A stretch of 64,000 bases of DNA from Advenella sp. FME57. GTDB taxonomy: Bacteria > Pseudomonadota > Gammaproteobacteria > Burkholderiales > Burkholderiaceae_B. Each line of letters opens with the position of its first letter. The first letter of the stretch is position 1. The translations under genes and the position numbers were made by a program. Below are positions 1-9,600 of the stretch, piece after piece. The DNA lies in NCBI RefSeq assembly GCF_014897675.1, contig NZ_JABUXU010000007.1:62001-126000 (forward strand). The letters are read 5' to 3'. The notes under the pieces are model-generated. The model searched no databases, had not been told where the DNA came from, and was given only the letters and a program-made list of their open reading frames with translations.

Positions 1-864
1 CAGGGCGCGGTCGAATACTTCTGGCCTGAAGAGGTTACCAATACCTACGACGATAAAGGCGCCATTACGGGCGCCACCCTCAACCGCGACGGTTCGGCCA
101 TCCAATACGGCGGCGTGGGCACCATGTCCAAATCCAAGAACAACGGCGTAGACCCGCAAGCGCTGATCGATACGATGGGCGCCGACACGGCTCGGCTGTT
201 TGTCATGTTTGCCAGCCCACCGGAACAGACACTGGAATGGTCCGATTCAGGCGTGGACGGCTCGCATCGCTTCCTGCGACGCGTGTGGTCTATTGCAAAC
301 GGCCTCAAAGCGCGCATTCTGGCAGCACCGGCCCAGGCGAGCGATTTCTCCCAGGCCAGCAAGGCCGTCAAGCATCTTCGTCTGCAGGCTTATTCGCTGC
401 TGCGCCAGGCCAACTATGACTACGAACGTATTCAGTACAATACGGTAGTATCGGCCAACATGAAATTGCTCAACGCCATTGACGATGCAGCACTGCCCGA
501 GGGCGGGCTCGAAAATGCCGCCCTGCGCGAAGTGACCGGGATCCTCATTCGCATGCTGTATCCGATTGTGCCGCATATCACCTGGCACTTGTGGAACGAG
601 CTGGGTTACGTGCAGCAGTACGGAGATCTTCTTGACGCGCCCTGGCCCAGCGTGGACGAAGCCGCGCTGATTGCCGATGAAATTGAACTCATGCTGCAAA
701 TCAATGGCAAATTGCGCGGCTCTATCCAGATACCGAATGGCGCAGATCGCGAACATATCGAAGCGGTCGCCAGAAGCCATCCATCGCTGGAAAAATTCCT
801 GGAAGGACGCCCGCCGAAACGTGTTATTGTGGTTCCCGGAAAACTTGTCAATATTGTTGGTTAA
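1..864 (+). CDS. leuS: Leucyl-tRNA synthetase, C-terminal part (5' end outside window)
   Basis: Class I aminoacyl-tRNA synthetase that charges tRNA-Leu in the cytoplasm. The frame is open from base 1, so only the C-terminal ~287 residues are present. The KMSKS-type loop MSKSKNNGVDPQ is visible at 124-159, followed by the helical anticodon-binding domain and the small C-terminal domain ending in VIVVPGKLVNIV. An internal ATG at 124 is not the start, because coding similarity continues upstream of it. The gene is followed at once by lptE and holA, the usual betaproteobacterial order. Confidence 0.95.
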   Translation, partial: QGAVEYFWPEEVTNTYDDKGAITGATLNRDGSAIQYGGVGTMSKSKNNGVDPQALIDTMGADTARLFVMFASPPEQTLEWSDSGVDGSHRFLRRVWSIANGLKARILAAPAQASDFSQASKAVKHLRLQAYSLLRQANYDYERIQYNTVVSANMKLLNAIDDAALPEGGLENAALREVTGILIRMLYPIVPHITWHLWNELGYVQQYGDLLDAPWPSVDEAALIADEIELMLQINGKLRGSIQIPNGADREHIEAVARSHPSLEKFLEGRPPKRVIVVPGKLVNIVG

Positions 865-882
865 TTTCAGCAGGTGAAAACC

Positions 883-1452
883 ATGGTGTACTCTTTCTCT
901 TTCTTGCGCTGGCATCAGGCCCTGCTGGCAGCCCTCTTGCTCAGCCTGGTGCTGGCCGGTTGCGGCTTCAAGTTGCGTGGTGAAAAGCCGTTGCCGTTTA
1001 CCACGATATACACCAATATTGAAAGCAACTCGCGCTTTGGTTCCTATTTGCGTCGGTCCCTGAAGGCCAGTTCACCATCGCTGCAATTTGTCGACAATGC
1101 GTCGGCTGCACAGGTGGTGCTCTCGCAACTGGAGCGCGTCCAGTCACAGCGTGAAGTATCGCTCAACTCCCAGGGACAGGTCGAAGAGTACGAACTGACG
1201 CTGCGCCTGACCTTTCAACTGGTTTCCAATAGCGGTCAATTGCTGATTCCGCCGTCCACCCTCACCTCGACACGCACGCTGCCCTATGACGAAGCCAATT
1301 CCCAGGCCAAGGCCCAGGAAATGGTCACACTCTACCAGGACATGGAAGCGCAAATGGTGGGGCAACTGGTACGACGCATCAGCTCTGATGACGTGATCCA
1401 GGGCTATCAGCAGGGTGCGGGCACGCCAGGTGATGCGCAGTTCGCCCGGTAA
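883..1452 (+). CDS. lptE: LPS-assembly lipoprotein LptE
   Basis: Outer-membrane lipoprotein that plugs the LptD barrel and helps to place lipopolysaccharide in the outer leaflet. A hydrophobic signal segment ends in the lipobox LVLAGC, followed by GFKLRG, typical of LptE/RlpB. About 190 residues is the family size. I prefer the ATG at 883 because AGGTGA lies five to six bases upstream of it; an in-frame GTG at 874 would add three residues (MKT). The gene lies between leuS and holA, a conserved neighbourhood that supports the assignment. Confidence 0.88.
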   Translation: MVYSFSFLRWHQALLAALLLSLVLAGCGFKLRGEKPLPFTTIYTNIESNSRFGSYLRRSLKASSPSLQFVDNASAAQVVLSQLERVQSQREVSLNSQGQVEEYELTLRLTFQLVSNSGQLLIPPSTLTSTRTLPYDEANSQAKAQEMVTLYQDMEAQMVGQLVRRISSDDVIQGYQQGAGTPGDAQFAR

Positions 1453-1457
1453 GCGCG

Positions 1458-2519
1458 ATGGCAGGACAAACCCCCAACTACGAACGCTTCATTGCCGATC
1501 TGGGTAAGCCGGATGCGCAGTTGCACCCGCTTTATGTGATCAGCGGTGACGAATTGCTGTTGCGCAACGAAGCCCTGGACGCCTTGCGTGCAGCCTGCCG
1601 GCTTCAGGGCTACACCGAAAGGGTCACGCTCAGTCTGACGGCGACCGGCCCCTGGAATGCCATAGAAGAAAACACCCAGTCCATTTCCCTGTTCGGCGAT
1701 CGCAAACTGATGGAAATTGAAGTGCCCACCGGCAAGCCCGGCAAAACCGGCGGCGACGCGCTGGTCTCGCTGGCAAACCGCGCGGCGCGGCAGGAACTGA
1801 CCGATATTTCCGTTGCCCTGATTCTACCCCGTGCAGACAGGACCATATCCTCGGCAAAATGGTATACCGCCGTGACGCAGCAGGCCGTGCTGATCAATAC
1901 GCCGGTCATTAGCCGCGAACAGTTGCCCGCCTGGGTACAGAGCAGGCTCAAACGCCAGAAACAGCACGCCGATGCGGCAACCCTGGCCTGGATTACCGAT
2001 AAGGTCGAAGGTAACCTGCTGGCAGCGCATCAGGAAATCCTCAAGCTCGGCTTGCAATATCCCGAAGGCGAATTGACGCTGGAAGAAGTGGAAAATGCCG
2101 TTCTGGATGTGAGCCGCTATAATGTCTTTGACATGAGTCATGCCATTTTGCGCGGCGACGGTCAGCGCGCCCTTAAGGTGCTGCATGGGTTGCAGGCCGA
2201 AGGCGAGGCGTTGCCGATGGTGCTGGGCCTGCTCACTTATGACATTCGTAATCTTTACACACTTGCCCAGGCAAGGCAGAACGGACACAATCCCAGGAAT
2301 CTGACCCGCAAGCTCGGTCTGTTTCCGCCCAAGGATCAGTTGATCCTCAATACGCTGGACCGGCTGCCCTTTTCCCAGATCATGGGGCTGATCCAGCACG
2401 CCCACGACATTGATCGTCTGTTCAAGGGCTTTCCTGCAGACGGAAGACTGACCGACGCCTGGCAGGAAATGGCCCGACTCGTTCTGCGTATGGCAGATGT
2501 GACCGCATCCTCTCACTGA
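1458..2519 (+). CDS. holA: DNA polymerase III subunit delta
   Basis: Delta subunit of the clamp loader, which opens the beta sliding clamp during replication. The 353-residue protein has the N-terminal ATPase-like fold ([20 protein letters not shown] near residues 23-42), the central region ending in the conserved [13 protein letters not shown], and the C-terminal collar domain. The start is five bases after the lptE stop, so the genes are probably co-transcribed and translationally coupled. Length and context fit HolA; no anomalies are seen. Confidence 0.92.
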   Translation: MAGQTPNYERFIADLGKPDAQLHPLYVISGDELLLRNEALDALRAACRLQGYTERVTLSLTATGPWNAIEENTQSISLFGDRKLMEIEVPTGKPGKTGGDALVSLANRAARQELTDISVALILPRADRTISSAKWYTAVTQQAVLINTPVISREQLPAWVQSRLKRQKQHADAATLAWITDKVEGNLLAAHQEILKLGLQYPEGELTLEEVENAVLDVSRYNVFDMSHAILRGDGQRALKVLHGLQAEGEALPMVLGLLTYDIRNLYTLAQARQNGHNPRNLTRKLGLFPPKDQLILNTLDRLPFSQIMGLIQHAHDIDRLFKGFPADGRLTDAWQEMARLVLRMADVTASSH

Positions 2520-2526
2520 TTCAATC

Positions 2527-3807
2527 ATGACAACCGAAACCAGTAAAAACCTCGATATTGATACGCAAATGCTGGCCTATGGACAGCAGGCCAAAGCCGC
2601 CGCCCGCCTGCTGATGCGCGCCGACGATAAACAAAAGTCGGCAGCCTTGCTGCATATTGCCCATACGCTGGAAACCCAGGCAGCGCAGTTGCAGGCCGAA
2701 AACGCGCTGGATCTGCAAAAGGCCCGCGACAACGGCCTGGAGGCGGCCATGCTCGATCGCCTGACGCTGTCGGATAAAGCGCTGGGCCTGATGGCAACCG
2801 GCCTGCGCCAGATCGCAGCGCTGGAAGACCCGGTAGGCAGCCGCAGTGAAACCCGAATTCGGCCAAACGGCATGCGAGTCTCGAAAATGCGCATACCGCT
2901 GGGGGTCATCGGCATCATTTATGAATCCCGACCCAATGTCACGATCGATGCAGCCGCGCTGTGTCTGAAATCGGGCAATGCCGCTATTTTGCGCGGCGGC
3001 AGCGAAGCCTTTCGCTCCAATCAGGCTTTGGGAAAAATCATCCAGGAAGGGTTGGCTTATGCTGGCTTGCCTGCGCACGCGGTGCAGACCATCAACACCA
3101 CAGATCGCGCCGCTGTCGGCCAGCTCATTACCCTGACCGATTACGTTGATGTGATTATTCCCCGGGGTGGCAAAGGCCTGATCCGGCGCCTGCAAGCAGA
3201 GGCCACAGTGCCCATGATCCGCCATCTTGACGGCAACTGCCATGTCTATATAGACCGCGCTGCCGACCTTGACATGGCCCACGACATTGCCTTTCAGGCC
3301 AAAACCTATCGCTACGGCGTGTGCGGCTCAATGGAAACGCTGCTGGTGCATCAGGACATTGCAGAACGGGTTCTGCCACGGCTTGCCGCCGCCTATGTAG
3401 AAAAAGGCGTCGCGCTTCGCGGCTGTCCCCGTACACGGCAACTGGTACCGCAGGCCACTGCCGCCACAGATGAAGAATGGGCAACGGAATACCTGGCGCC
3501 CATTCTGGCCATTCGCATTGTCGACTCCATCGATGAGGCCATGACGCATATTGCCACATGGAGTTCGGGCCATACGGAAGCGATTGTCACAGACAGCGTG
3601 TCCGCCGCCAACCGGTTCCAGCGGGAAGTGGACTCCAGTTCCGTTTACGTGAACCTGCCCACCGTCTTTGCCGACGGCTTCGAGTACGGGCTGGGTGCAG
3701 AGATCGGGATTTCGACCAATCGTCTGCACGCGCGCGGCCCTGTCGGCCTGGAAGGCCTGACAACCTATAAATGGGTGCTCGAAGGCAACGGCCAATTGCG
3801 CGGGTAA
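2527..3807 (+). CDS. proA: Glutamate-5-semialdehyde dehydrogenase (gamma-glutamyl phosphate reductase)
   Basis: Second step of proline biosynthesis: NADPH-dependent reduction of gamma-glutamyl phosphate to glutamate semialdehyde. The protein has 426 residues, the usual ProA length. Visible family signatures are [17 protein letters not shown], the [15 protein letters not shown] stretch, IPRGGKGLI, the catalytic-Cys region [16 protein letters not shown], and the C-terminal [20 protein letters not shown]. The start lies seven bases after holA. proB is not in the window. Confidence 0.95.
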   Translation: MTTETSKNLDIDTQMLAYGQQAKAAARLLMRADDKQKSAALLHIAHTLETQAAQLQAENALDLQKARDNGLEAAMLDRLTLSDKALGLMATGLRQIAALEDPVGSRSETRIRPNGMRVSKMRIPLGVIGIIYESRPNVTIDAAALCLKSGNAAILRGGSEAFRSNQALGKIIQEGLAYAGLPAHAVQTINTTDRAAVGQLITLTDYVDVIIPRGGKGLIRRLQAEATVPMIRHLDGNCHVYIDRAADLDMAHDIAFQAKTYRYGVCGSMETLLVHQDIAERVLPRLAAAYVEKGVALRGCPRTRQLVPQATAATDEEWATEYLAPILAIRIVDSIDEAMTHIATWSSGHTEAIVTDSVSAANRFQREVDSSSVYVNLPTVFADGFEYGLGAEIGISTNRLHARGPVGLEGLTTYKWVLEGNGQLRG

Positions 3808-3813
3808 AATAAA

Positions 3814-4233
3814 ATGCTTTGGATCAAATCACTTCATATCGTATTTGTCACCGCCTGGTTCGCCGGGCTGTTCTATCTGCCACGCATTTTTGTGAACCTG
3901 GCCCAACAGCCCCAGGATGGCCCGGTCTATCCGGTCCTGCTGGGCATGGCCCGACGGCTGCTGCGCTTTACCACGATGCTGGCCGTGCCGGCCGTCGCTT
4001 TCGGCCTGGTACTCATGCTGTATTACCGAATCGGCCTTGCCAATGGCTGGCTGCACGCGAAATTGCTTTTTGTACTGCTGATTATCGGCTACCATCACGC
4101 CTGTTTTCGCATCTACAGAAAATTTGTACAGGGCCGCAACCAGCGCGACCATGTCTTTTATCGCTGGTTCAATGAAATACCGGTATTGCTACTGCTGGCG
4201 GTGGTCATTCTTGTGGTCACCAAACCTTTCTGA
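3814..4233 (+). CDS. hemJ: HemJ/CopD-like membrane protein, probable protoporphyrinogen IX oxidase
   Basis: Integral membrane protein of 139 residues with about four transmembrane helices. The first helix carries SLHIVFVTAWFAGLFYLPRI and a later one LHAKLLFVLLIIGYHH; the conserved His in helix one and the His/Lys of LHAKL match the HemJ (UPF0093) family, which oxidises protoporphyrinogen IX to protoporphyrin in haem synthesis. A CopD-family label would describe the same fold. The start lies six bases after proA, so it is probably in the same operon. Confidence 0.75.
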   Translation: MLWIKSLHIVFVTAWFAGLFYLPRIFVNLAQQPQDGPVYPVLLGMARRLLRFTTMLAVPAVAFGLVLMLYYRIGLANGWLHAKLLFVLLIIGYHHACFRIYRKFVQGRNQRDHVFYRWFNEIPVLLLLAVVILVVTKPF

Positions 4234-4244
4234 CAGGCTTAGCC

Positions 4245-5816
4245 ATGACCGATGACAATACACCCCCAAGCCGCAAGAAACTCAGCCTTAGCGGTGCGCC
4301 GCGCAAAGCCGACGAGAGTGACGAAAAACCAAGGGTGCGCTCTGGCGCGCGGGCTCGCGCCGTGGCGCAGAGCCAGTTGCGTTCCGGCCAGGGAAAAACA
4401 ACCCCTGCCAAACCCGCACGCCCGTTGCCGACGGATCGTTCCGGTGCGCGCAGCGACAGGACTGCTGAAACGCACGAACCGCGCCGCGCCGCTTCTGATC
4501 GCACCGATCGTCCGATGCGCACGGAACGCCCCAGGCCGGCAGCCGGCAAACGCGACTTCAACCCTGGCGCCCCCCTGACCGGGAAAAGATCCCAGACCAG
4601 AACAGCAGATCGCGCCACCCGCGCGCAGCACGAATCCGAACAAGCGCGGCCGCGCCCCTCATCTCGCCTGACCGAAACGTTCAGGGTATTTGCTCCGTGC
4701 CCACAGGGCCTGGAGGAAGTGCTTTGCGAGGAAATGCAGGCGCTGGGCTTTGAGCACGTCGAAAAAGGACGTGCCGGCTGCGCCTTCGAAACCGACTGGG
4801 CAGGCATTTTGCGGGCCAACCTGTACTCCCGCCTGGCAACCCGGATTCTGGTGCAAGTGGCGCACGGCCTGGTGCTCAAGGAAGACGACATCTACGAACT
4901 GGCTTACGACGCCCCGTGGGAGCGCTGGTTTGGCGCTGAACATTCCCTGCGGGTTGATACCTCGGCCATCCAGAGCCCCATGAAAAGCCTGATGTTCTGC
5001 AATCTGAAGGCAAAAGACGGCATCTGTGACCGCCTGCGCGATCGCGAAGGCGAGCGTCCAAGCATCGATACGGTCCGGCCCGACGCTCGGGTGCACCTTT
5101 TTCTGACCCGGGATTCGGGCACGCTGTACCTTGATACCTCCGGAGAATCCCTATTCAAGCGCGGCTGGCGTCTGGATAAGGGTGAAGCGCCACTGCGCGA
5201 GAACCTGGCTGCCGGCATTCTGGCGCTCTCTGGCTGGGATCCTTCCCTGCCCCTGCTGGATCCCTTTTGCGGCAGCGGAACCATTCTGATCGAAGCCGCC
5301 TGGATCGCGCAAGGCGTGCCGCCGGGCATCTCCCGCCCCTTTGGTTTCGAGCGGCTGCGCAATGCCGATGCCCGCCAATGGACAGCATTGAAAGAGGATG
5401 CCCTCAGCCGCATCGCGCCGGAGCTGGAGACCCCGCTATACGGCTGCGACCTGAACCCTCATGCACTGGAGGCCGCACGCGAAAACATGCAGCGCGCCAA
5501 TCTGGCGCCAGACTCCATTCAGTTTGCCCGGGCCAATGCGCTGGACCTGCAGCCGCCAACAAACGCCGGCTGGCTGGTCACCAATCCCCCTTATGGGGAA
5601 CGAATGGATCAACAGGACGACGGTTTCTGGCGCGACTGGTCCGCCTGCCTGAAACAGCAATTTGCCGGATGGCAGGTTCATGTGATTTCCAGCGACCTGG
5701 AACTGCCCGGAAAACTGCGCCTCAAAGCGCGTCGCCGTACGCCACTGTACAATGGGGCGCTTGACTGCCGCCTGTTTTCATTTGAAATGGTCGCCGAAAG
5801 CTACCGTAAACCCTGA
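4245..5816 (+). CDS. THUMP-domain class I SAM-dependent rRNA methyltransferase (RlmL N-domain type)
   Basis: Predicted 23S rRNA guanine-N2 methyltransferase related to the RlmL N-terminal half (G2445). Residues ~145-290 form the THUMP RNA-binding region (APCPQGLEEVLCEEMQALGF), then the methyltransferase core with the SAM loop LLDPFCGSGTILIEAA and the catalytic motif TNPPYGER. The first ~140 residues are an Arg/Ala/Pro-rich, low-complexity extension, probably disordered and RNA-binding. The second RlmK-like methyltransferase domain of enterobacterial RlmL is absent. Confidence 0.85.
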   Translation: MTDDNTPPSRKKLSLSGAPRKADESDEKPRVRSGARARAVAQSQLRSGQGKTTPAKPARPLPTDRSGARSDRTAETHEPRRAASDRTDRPMRTERPRPAAGKRDFNPGAPLTGKRSQTRTADRATRAQHESEQARPRPSSRLTETFRVFAPCPQGLEEVLCEEMQALGFEHVEKGRAGCAFETDWAGILRANLYSRLATRILVQVAHGLVLKEDDIYELAYDAPWERWFGAEHSLRVDTSAIQSPMKSLMFCNLKAKDGICDRLRDREGERPSIDTVRPDARVHLFLTRDSGTLYLDTSGESLFKRGWRLDKGEAPLRENLAAGILALSGWDPSLPLLDPFCGSGTILIEAAWIAQGVPPGISRPFGFERLRNADARQWTALKEDALSRIAPELETPLYGCDLNPHALEAARENMQRANLAPDSIQFARANALDLQPPTNAGWLVTNPPYGERMDQQDDGFWRDWSACLKQQFAGWQVHVISSDLELPGKLRLKARRRTPLYNGALDCRLFSFEMVAESYRKP

Positions 5817-5827
5817 TAGCCAACTGC

Positions 5828-6361
5828 ATGAAACCTTCTGCCTCTCCTGACGAGGCGCTATTATCGCGCCGTTCTCCTTCCCGTTTGCGCCTGTTTGCCT
5901 GCATGATGTACGAGGCCGTGCTCCTGTTCGGCGTCGTCTTCTTTGCCGATTACATTTTCGACACGCTCACGCAAAGCCGCAGCGGCCTGACCCTTCTGGG
6001 CACACGCCAGGCCGTGCTGTTTGTCGCCATAGGCCTGTATTTTGTGCTGTGCTGGCGAAAACACGGACAGACACTGCCCATGAAAACCTGGAATATCCGG
6101 CTCGTCAGCGGGCAAGGCACCCGTCCTTCCCTGGGCAAACTCGTGCTCCGCTATGTCCTGTGCTGGCCCATCCCGCTGCTGGGAGCCTATCTGGTGTACC
6201 TCTCGTCCAACTCACTGGGCTGGCCATCCATCACTCTGTTCATTGTGTTTACGCCTTTTCTCAACTTTGTCTATAGCTGGTTTGACCGGGACGGCCTGAT
6301 GTTGCATGACAGGCTGACCGGCACTCGTCTGGTCGACCTATCGCCGGCGGCGATTCAATGA
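5828..6361 (+). CDS. RDD family membrane protein
   Basis: Protein of 177 residues with three to four hydrophobic helices. It begins with the family-like SPSRLRLFACMMYEAVLLFGVVF, where the Arg starts the first helix. Later features are GQTLPMKTWNIRLVSGQG and the C-terminal WFDRDGLMLHDRLTGTRLV, all typical of the RDD family in beta/gammaproteobacteria. Biochemical role is unknown; some relatives have been linked to ion transport. Eleven bases separate it from the methyltransferase gene, and its TGA overlaps an in-frame ATG (6358) of the next reading frame. Confidence 0.85.
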   Translation: MKPSASPDEALLSRRSPSRLRLFACMMYEAVLLFGVVFFADYIFDTLTQSRSGLTLLGTRQAVLFVAIGLYFVLCWRKHGQTLPMKTWNIRLVSGQGTRPSLGKLVLRYVLCWPIPLLGAYLVYLSSNSLGWPSITLFIVFTPFLNFVYSWFDRDGLMLHDRLTGTRLVDLSPAAIQ

Positions 6362-6450
6362 TAGAATCAGAAGTCCCCGGGCAGCAGGCAGGATCATTTT
6401 TGCACACACTGCCCTATTTCTTTAGCGCCCCCGATTCTTTACGCCACCTT

Positions 6451-7815
6451 ATGACCGATCATTATTCGTCACTCTATAAATCATTTGAATGGCTGGTTCC
6501 CTCGGTATTCAATATAGCGGATGCCTGCTGTCACCGGTGGGCCTCCAGCCCTCACGAAGCACGCCAGGTCGCCATTTATTTCGAAGATCAGGTAGGGCAG
6601 CTCACACTACTGACTTACGGGCAACTGTCCGAAAAGGTCAATAAACTGGCCAACGGCTTTATTCGCATGGGTGTACAACCGCAGGACCGCGTAGCGGTCG
6701 CGCTGCAGCACTCGGCAGAAAGCGCAATCACCCAGCTGGCAGTACTTACCGTGGGTGCGATTGTGGTGCCCCTGACCTCCTCCCTGAGCAACGCCGAATA
6801 CGCCGAAAGGCTACATGATTCGCAGGCACGGGTAGCAGTGGTCGACAAGCACTCCATTACTGCACTTATTTCTGCGGTTGACAATCATTCGCCAGTCAAA
6901 CAGATTATCGGCATCCATACCGATGATGACCGGATCATTTCCTGGCGTACCCTGCTGGCGCGCCAACCTTCCACCTTCACCCCCCATGTGGTCAGCGCCT
7001 CCACGCCAGCCATTCTGGTGTATCCTGCCACGGTCGAAAACGAACCGTTGCGCGGCGTGCTGCTGGACCACAGCTCACTGATCGGCACCCTGCCGGGCTT
7101 TGTCGCGTCACAGAACTGGTTTCCGAAAACAAACGATATTTTCTGGACCTCCTACGACTGGAACAGCCCCAACGGCCTGCTCAATGCGCTGCTGCCCACG
7201 CTGTATTTCGGCAAGTCCATCGTCGGCTGCCCGGCCGGACGCACCATACCACGACTGTTTACGCTGCTCGAGCACTACCAGATTACCAACATTCATGCTT
7301 CCGGCGAGGATCTGCGCCGCATCCGCGAATACCCCGATACGCTGGAAGAATTCGAGCTGGCCATCCGCAGCATCAGCTGCCTGGACACCGATTACGACCC
7401 GTCGCTGGGCCAATGGGCCAAGCAGCGCTTTGACGTTGATATTAATGTGGTCGCCGCGCCGCTGGGCTTTGGCTATATTATTGGCGAAAGCCAGGAAAAA
7501 TGGGCGCCTCGCCAGGGCAGTATGGGCCGCGTTTATCCGGGCCATCGGATCACAGTTATTGACCAGGCCGGTAAGCCACTGAAAACCGGCCAGAAGGGTT
7601 TCATCGCGGTAAACAGGACCGACCAGAACGACTACCCCGATCCGGCGGTCGCCTTGCACTATTGGTCCGGCGCCCAGATCCATCCGCTGCAGGCCGAACC
7701 ACAGGAGTGGATTCCAACCTCCATTCGCGGCCACATTGACAAGGATGGCTACGTCTGGCGCGACGCCGATGCCGACACCGACATCAACGCCGACACCGAT
7801 AGCGTAACCAGCTAG
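6451..7815 (+). CDS. AMP-binding (acyl-CoA synthetase-like) protein, degenerate and truncated
   Basis: It resembles the N-terminal domain of acyl/acetyl-CoA ligases: FNIADACCHRWA, LTYGQLSEKVNKLANGFIRMGVQPQDRVAVALQ, then an A5-like GFGYIIGES. Key catalytic parts look lost. The A3 phosphate loop, usually TSGTTGxPKGV, reads YPATVENEPLRGV, and the protein stops just after KDGYVW, so the C-terminal subdomain with the A8 Arg and A10 Lys is missing. It ends in a Asp/Ala/Thr repeat tail. I chose ATG 6451 because MTDHYSSLYKSFEWLVPSVFNIA matches the usual family N-terminus; an ATG at 6358 overlapping the RDD stop would add 31 residues. Probably a pseudoenzyme. Confidence 0.7.
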   Translation: MTDHYSSLYKSFEWLVPSVFNIADACCHRWASSPHEARQVAIYFEDQVGQLTLLTYGQLSEKVNKLANGFIRMGVQPQDRVAVALQHSAESAITQLAVLTVGAIVVPLTSSLSNAEYAERLHDSQARVAVVDKHSITALISAVDNHSPVKQIIGIHTDDDRIISWRTLLARQPSTFTPHVVSASTPAILVYPATVENEPLRGVLLDHSSLIGTLPGFVASQNWFPKTNDIFWTSYDWNSPNGLLNALLPTLYFGKSIVGCPAGRTIPRLFTLLEHYQITNIHASGEDLRRIREYPDTLEEFELAIRSISCLDTDYDPSLGQWAKQRFDVDINVVAAPLGFGYIIGESQEKWAPRQGSMGRVYPGHRITVIDQAGKPLKTGQKGFIAVNRTDQNDYPDPAVALHYWSGAQIHPLQAEPQEWIPTSIRGHIDKDGYVWRDADADTDINADTDSVTS

Positions 7816-7835
7816 GAAAAGGAGAAACATTCATC

Positions 7836-8357
7836 ATGGCCGTGTATCAGATTGATGAACTGGCGCCAAATATCGACCCTACCGCTTTTGTCTTCGACAG
7901 CGCGACGGTCATTGGCAACGTCACCCTGGAAAAAAATGTCAGTGTCTGGGCCAATGTGGCCATTCGCGGCGACAACGCGCCTATCCTGATCAAGGAAGGC
8001 AGCAACGTCCAGGAAGGCAGCGTGCTGCATGTGGACGAAGGCGTTCCCCTGACCATTGAAAGGAACGTCACCGTGGGCCATCAGGCCATGCTGCACGGCT
8101 GCACCATTGGCGAAGGCTCTCTTATCGGCATGCAGGCCATTGTCTTGAACAACGCACGCATTGGCAAAAACTGTATCATCGGCGCCGGCGCGATCGTTAC
8201 CGAAGGCAAAGTCATCCCTGACGGCTCGCTGGTTATCGGGATCGGCAAAATTGCACGCACGCTGAGCGAAGACGAAATCGCCAATATTCACAAAAACACT
8301 GCTCATTACGTATGGCAGGGCCAGCGCTATCGCAGCAGCCTTAAACGCCTGACGTAA
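7836..8357 (+). CDS. Gamma-class carbonic anhydrase family protein (YrdA/PaaY type)
   Basis: Left-handed beta-helix protein of 173 residues built from hexapeptide repeats (VTLEKNVSVWANVAIRGDNAPILI and following). Histidines in LHVDEG and in VTVGHQAMLHGCTIGEG occupy positions of the zinc ligands in gamma-carbonic anhydrases, so metal binding is likely. Actual substrate in this subfamily is often unproven; CO2 hydration or thioesterase activity are possible. AAGGAG lies upstream of the ATG. Confidence 0.88.
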   Translation: MAVYQIDELAPNIDPTAFVFDSATVIGNVTLEKNVSVWANVAIRGDNAPILIKEGSNVQEGSVLHVDEGVPLTIERNVTVGHQAMLHGCTIGEGSLIGMQAIVLNNARIGKNCIIGAGAIVTEGKVIPDGSLVIGIGKIARTLSEDEIANIHKNTAHYVWQGQRYRSSLKRLT

Positions 8358-8380
8358 TTTCGGCCCTGTGCCACCCTGCC

Positions 8381-9304
8381 ATGACGACTGACCAATTACA
8401 GAAATACCTGCTTGACGACCGCAGCACCCGTATCCAGACCGTCGACCTGACCGAGACCTGGCATACCGGCTTGGCGCATCAGAGCTACCCGCCGGTCGTT
8501 CGCGACCTGCTGGGGCAGCTGTGTGCAGCCTCGGTGCTGCTGGCCTCGAACATTAAGTTCGATGGTTCGCTCGTATTGCAACTGCAGGGAGACGGGCCAC
8601 TGGCCCTGATCGTAGTCGAATGTCAATCCGACCTGAGCCTGCGCGCCACCGTACAGTTGCGTCAGGAATTTGTGGTTCCCGACAATGCCACATTCCAGTC
8701 GCTGCTCAACGTCAACGGCAATGGTCGGTTTATAGTCATTCTGGATCCGACAGACCGGCAGGAAGGCCAACAACCCTATCAGGGTGTAGTGCCCATGGAA
8801 GGCGATTCGGTCGCCCAGGTCCTGGAGCATTATATGAAACAATCAGAACAGCTCGATACGCGCATCTGGCTGGCCGCCAACGCGCAACGCGCTGCCGGTC
8901 TGTTGCTGCAGCGACTGCCCGACCATGGTGGTACGGCCGATGATGCCGAAGCCCACCAGGAATCGTGGCAGCGCACGCGCATTCTGGCCCAGACCCTGAC
9001 TCAGGAGGAAATGCTCAGCGAGTCTCCTGAGACACTGATCCATCGCCTGTTCTGGGAAGAGCCGTTGCTCACCTTCGAGCCGCAACCGGTACGCTGGTTT
9101 TGCCCATGTACACGTGAACGCGTCGGCAATATGCTCAAGATGCTCGGCCAAGCCGAAATCGAGAGCATTCTGAGTGAACAGGAAAAAATCGACATCGCCT
9201 GCAATTTCTGCGGCAAGCCATATACGTTCGACGCGATCGATTGTGCCCGTCTGTTTATAGATGGCCAATCGCCCGAGGATCCGCCCGAACCCATAGCGCA
9301 TTAA
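8381..9304 (+). CDS. hslO: Redox-regulated molecular chaperone Hsp33
   Basis: Cytoplasmic holdase activated by oxidation. The 307-residue protein ends in the zinc-binding switch domain with Cys241, Cys243 (FCPCTRER) and Cys274, Cys277 (CNFCGKPY), the CxC-CxxC pattern that defines Hsp33. The N-terminal substrate-binding domain contains the LLGQLCAASVLLASNIKFDG stretch. No anomalies; the start is 23 bases after the carbonic anhydrase gene. Confidence 0.95.
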   Translation: MTTDQLQKYLLDDRSTRIQTVDLTETWHTGLAHQSYPPVVRDLLGQLCAASVLLASNIKFDGSLVLQLQGDGPLALIVVECQSDLSLRATVQLRQEFVVPDNATFQSLLNVNGNGRFIVILDPTDRQEGQQPYQGVVPMEGDSVAQVLEHYMKQSEQLDTRIWLAANAQRAAGLLLQRLPDHGGTADDAEAHQESWQRTRILAQTLTQEEMLSESPETLIHRLFWEEPLLTFEPQPVRWFCPCTRERVGNMLKMLGQAEIESILSEQEKIDIACNFCGKPYTFDAIDCARLFIDGQSPEDPPEPIAH

Positions 9305-9600
9305 GCGCGGGCGCAACGGGCCGTCACGCCTGGAGTTTGGCGGCAATGGACGGTACGCTGTCGCTCGGGCGGCTGCCTTCCCTTACTGGCAAATACGATT
9401 GTGGTAACCCTGGTTCTTGCCATCGTCACCCGCGGCACGCCCCGGCGACCGCAACGCATACTTGTCCAGCGTAGGAATCCACACTATACATTTGCCCTCG
9501 TTTTACGCACACTGCGGGGATGCAATATACCTTCCCGCTCATACTTTTTTCGTTCTGCCCGCGCTACCCTGCGCTTGCCCAGCCATGCCGGCCTGGCGGC
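9305..9600 (+). other. Intergenic stretch before the TadE-like gene
   Basis: About 296 bases without a convincing gene. Short ORFs overlap here in several frames but show no family features or ribosome binding sites. A promoter for the next gene is expected in it; I see no clear consensus. Confidence 0.4.

Noticed and set aside
247-915. Long minus-strand ORF inside leuS
   Set aside because: Antisense shadow of the synthetase; no family features.
1824-2528. Minus-strand ORF inside holA
   Set aside because: Opposite-strand shadow of a gene with clear homology.
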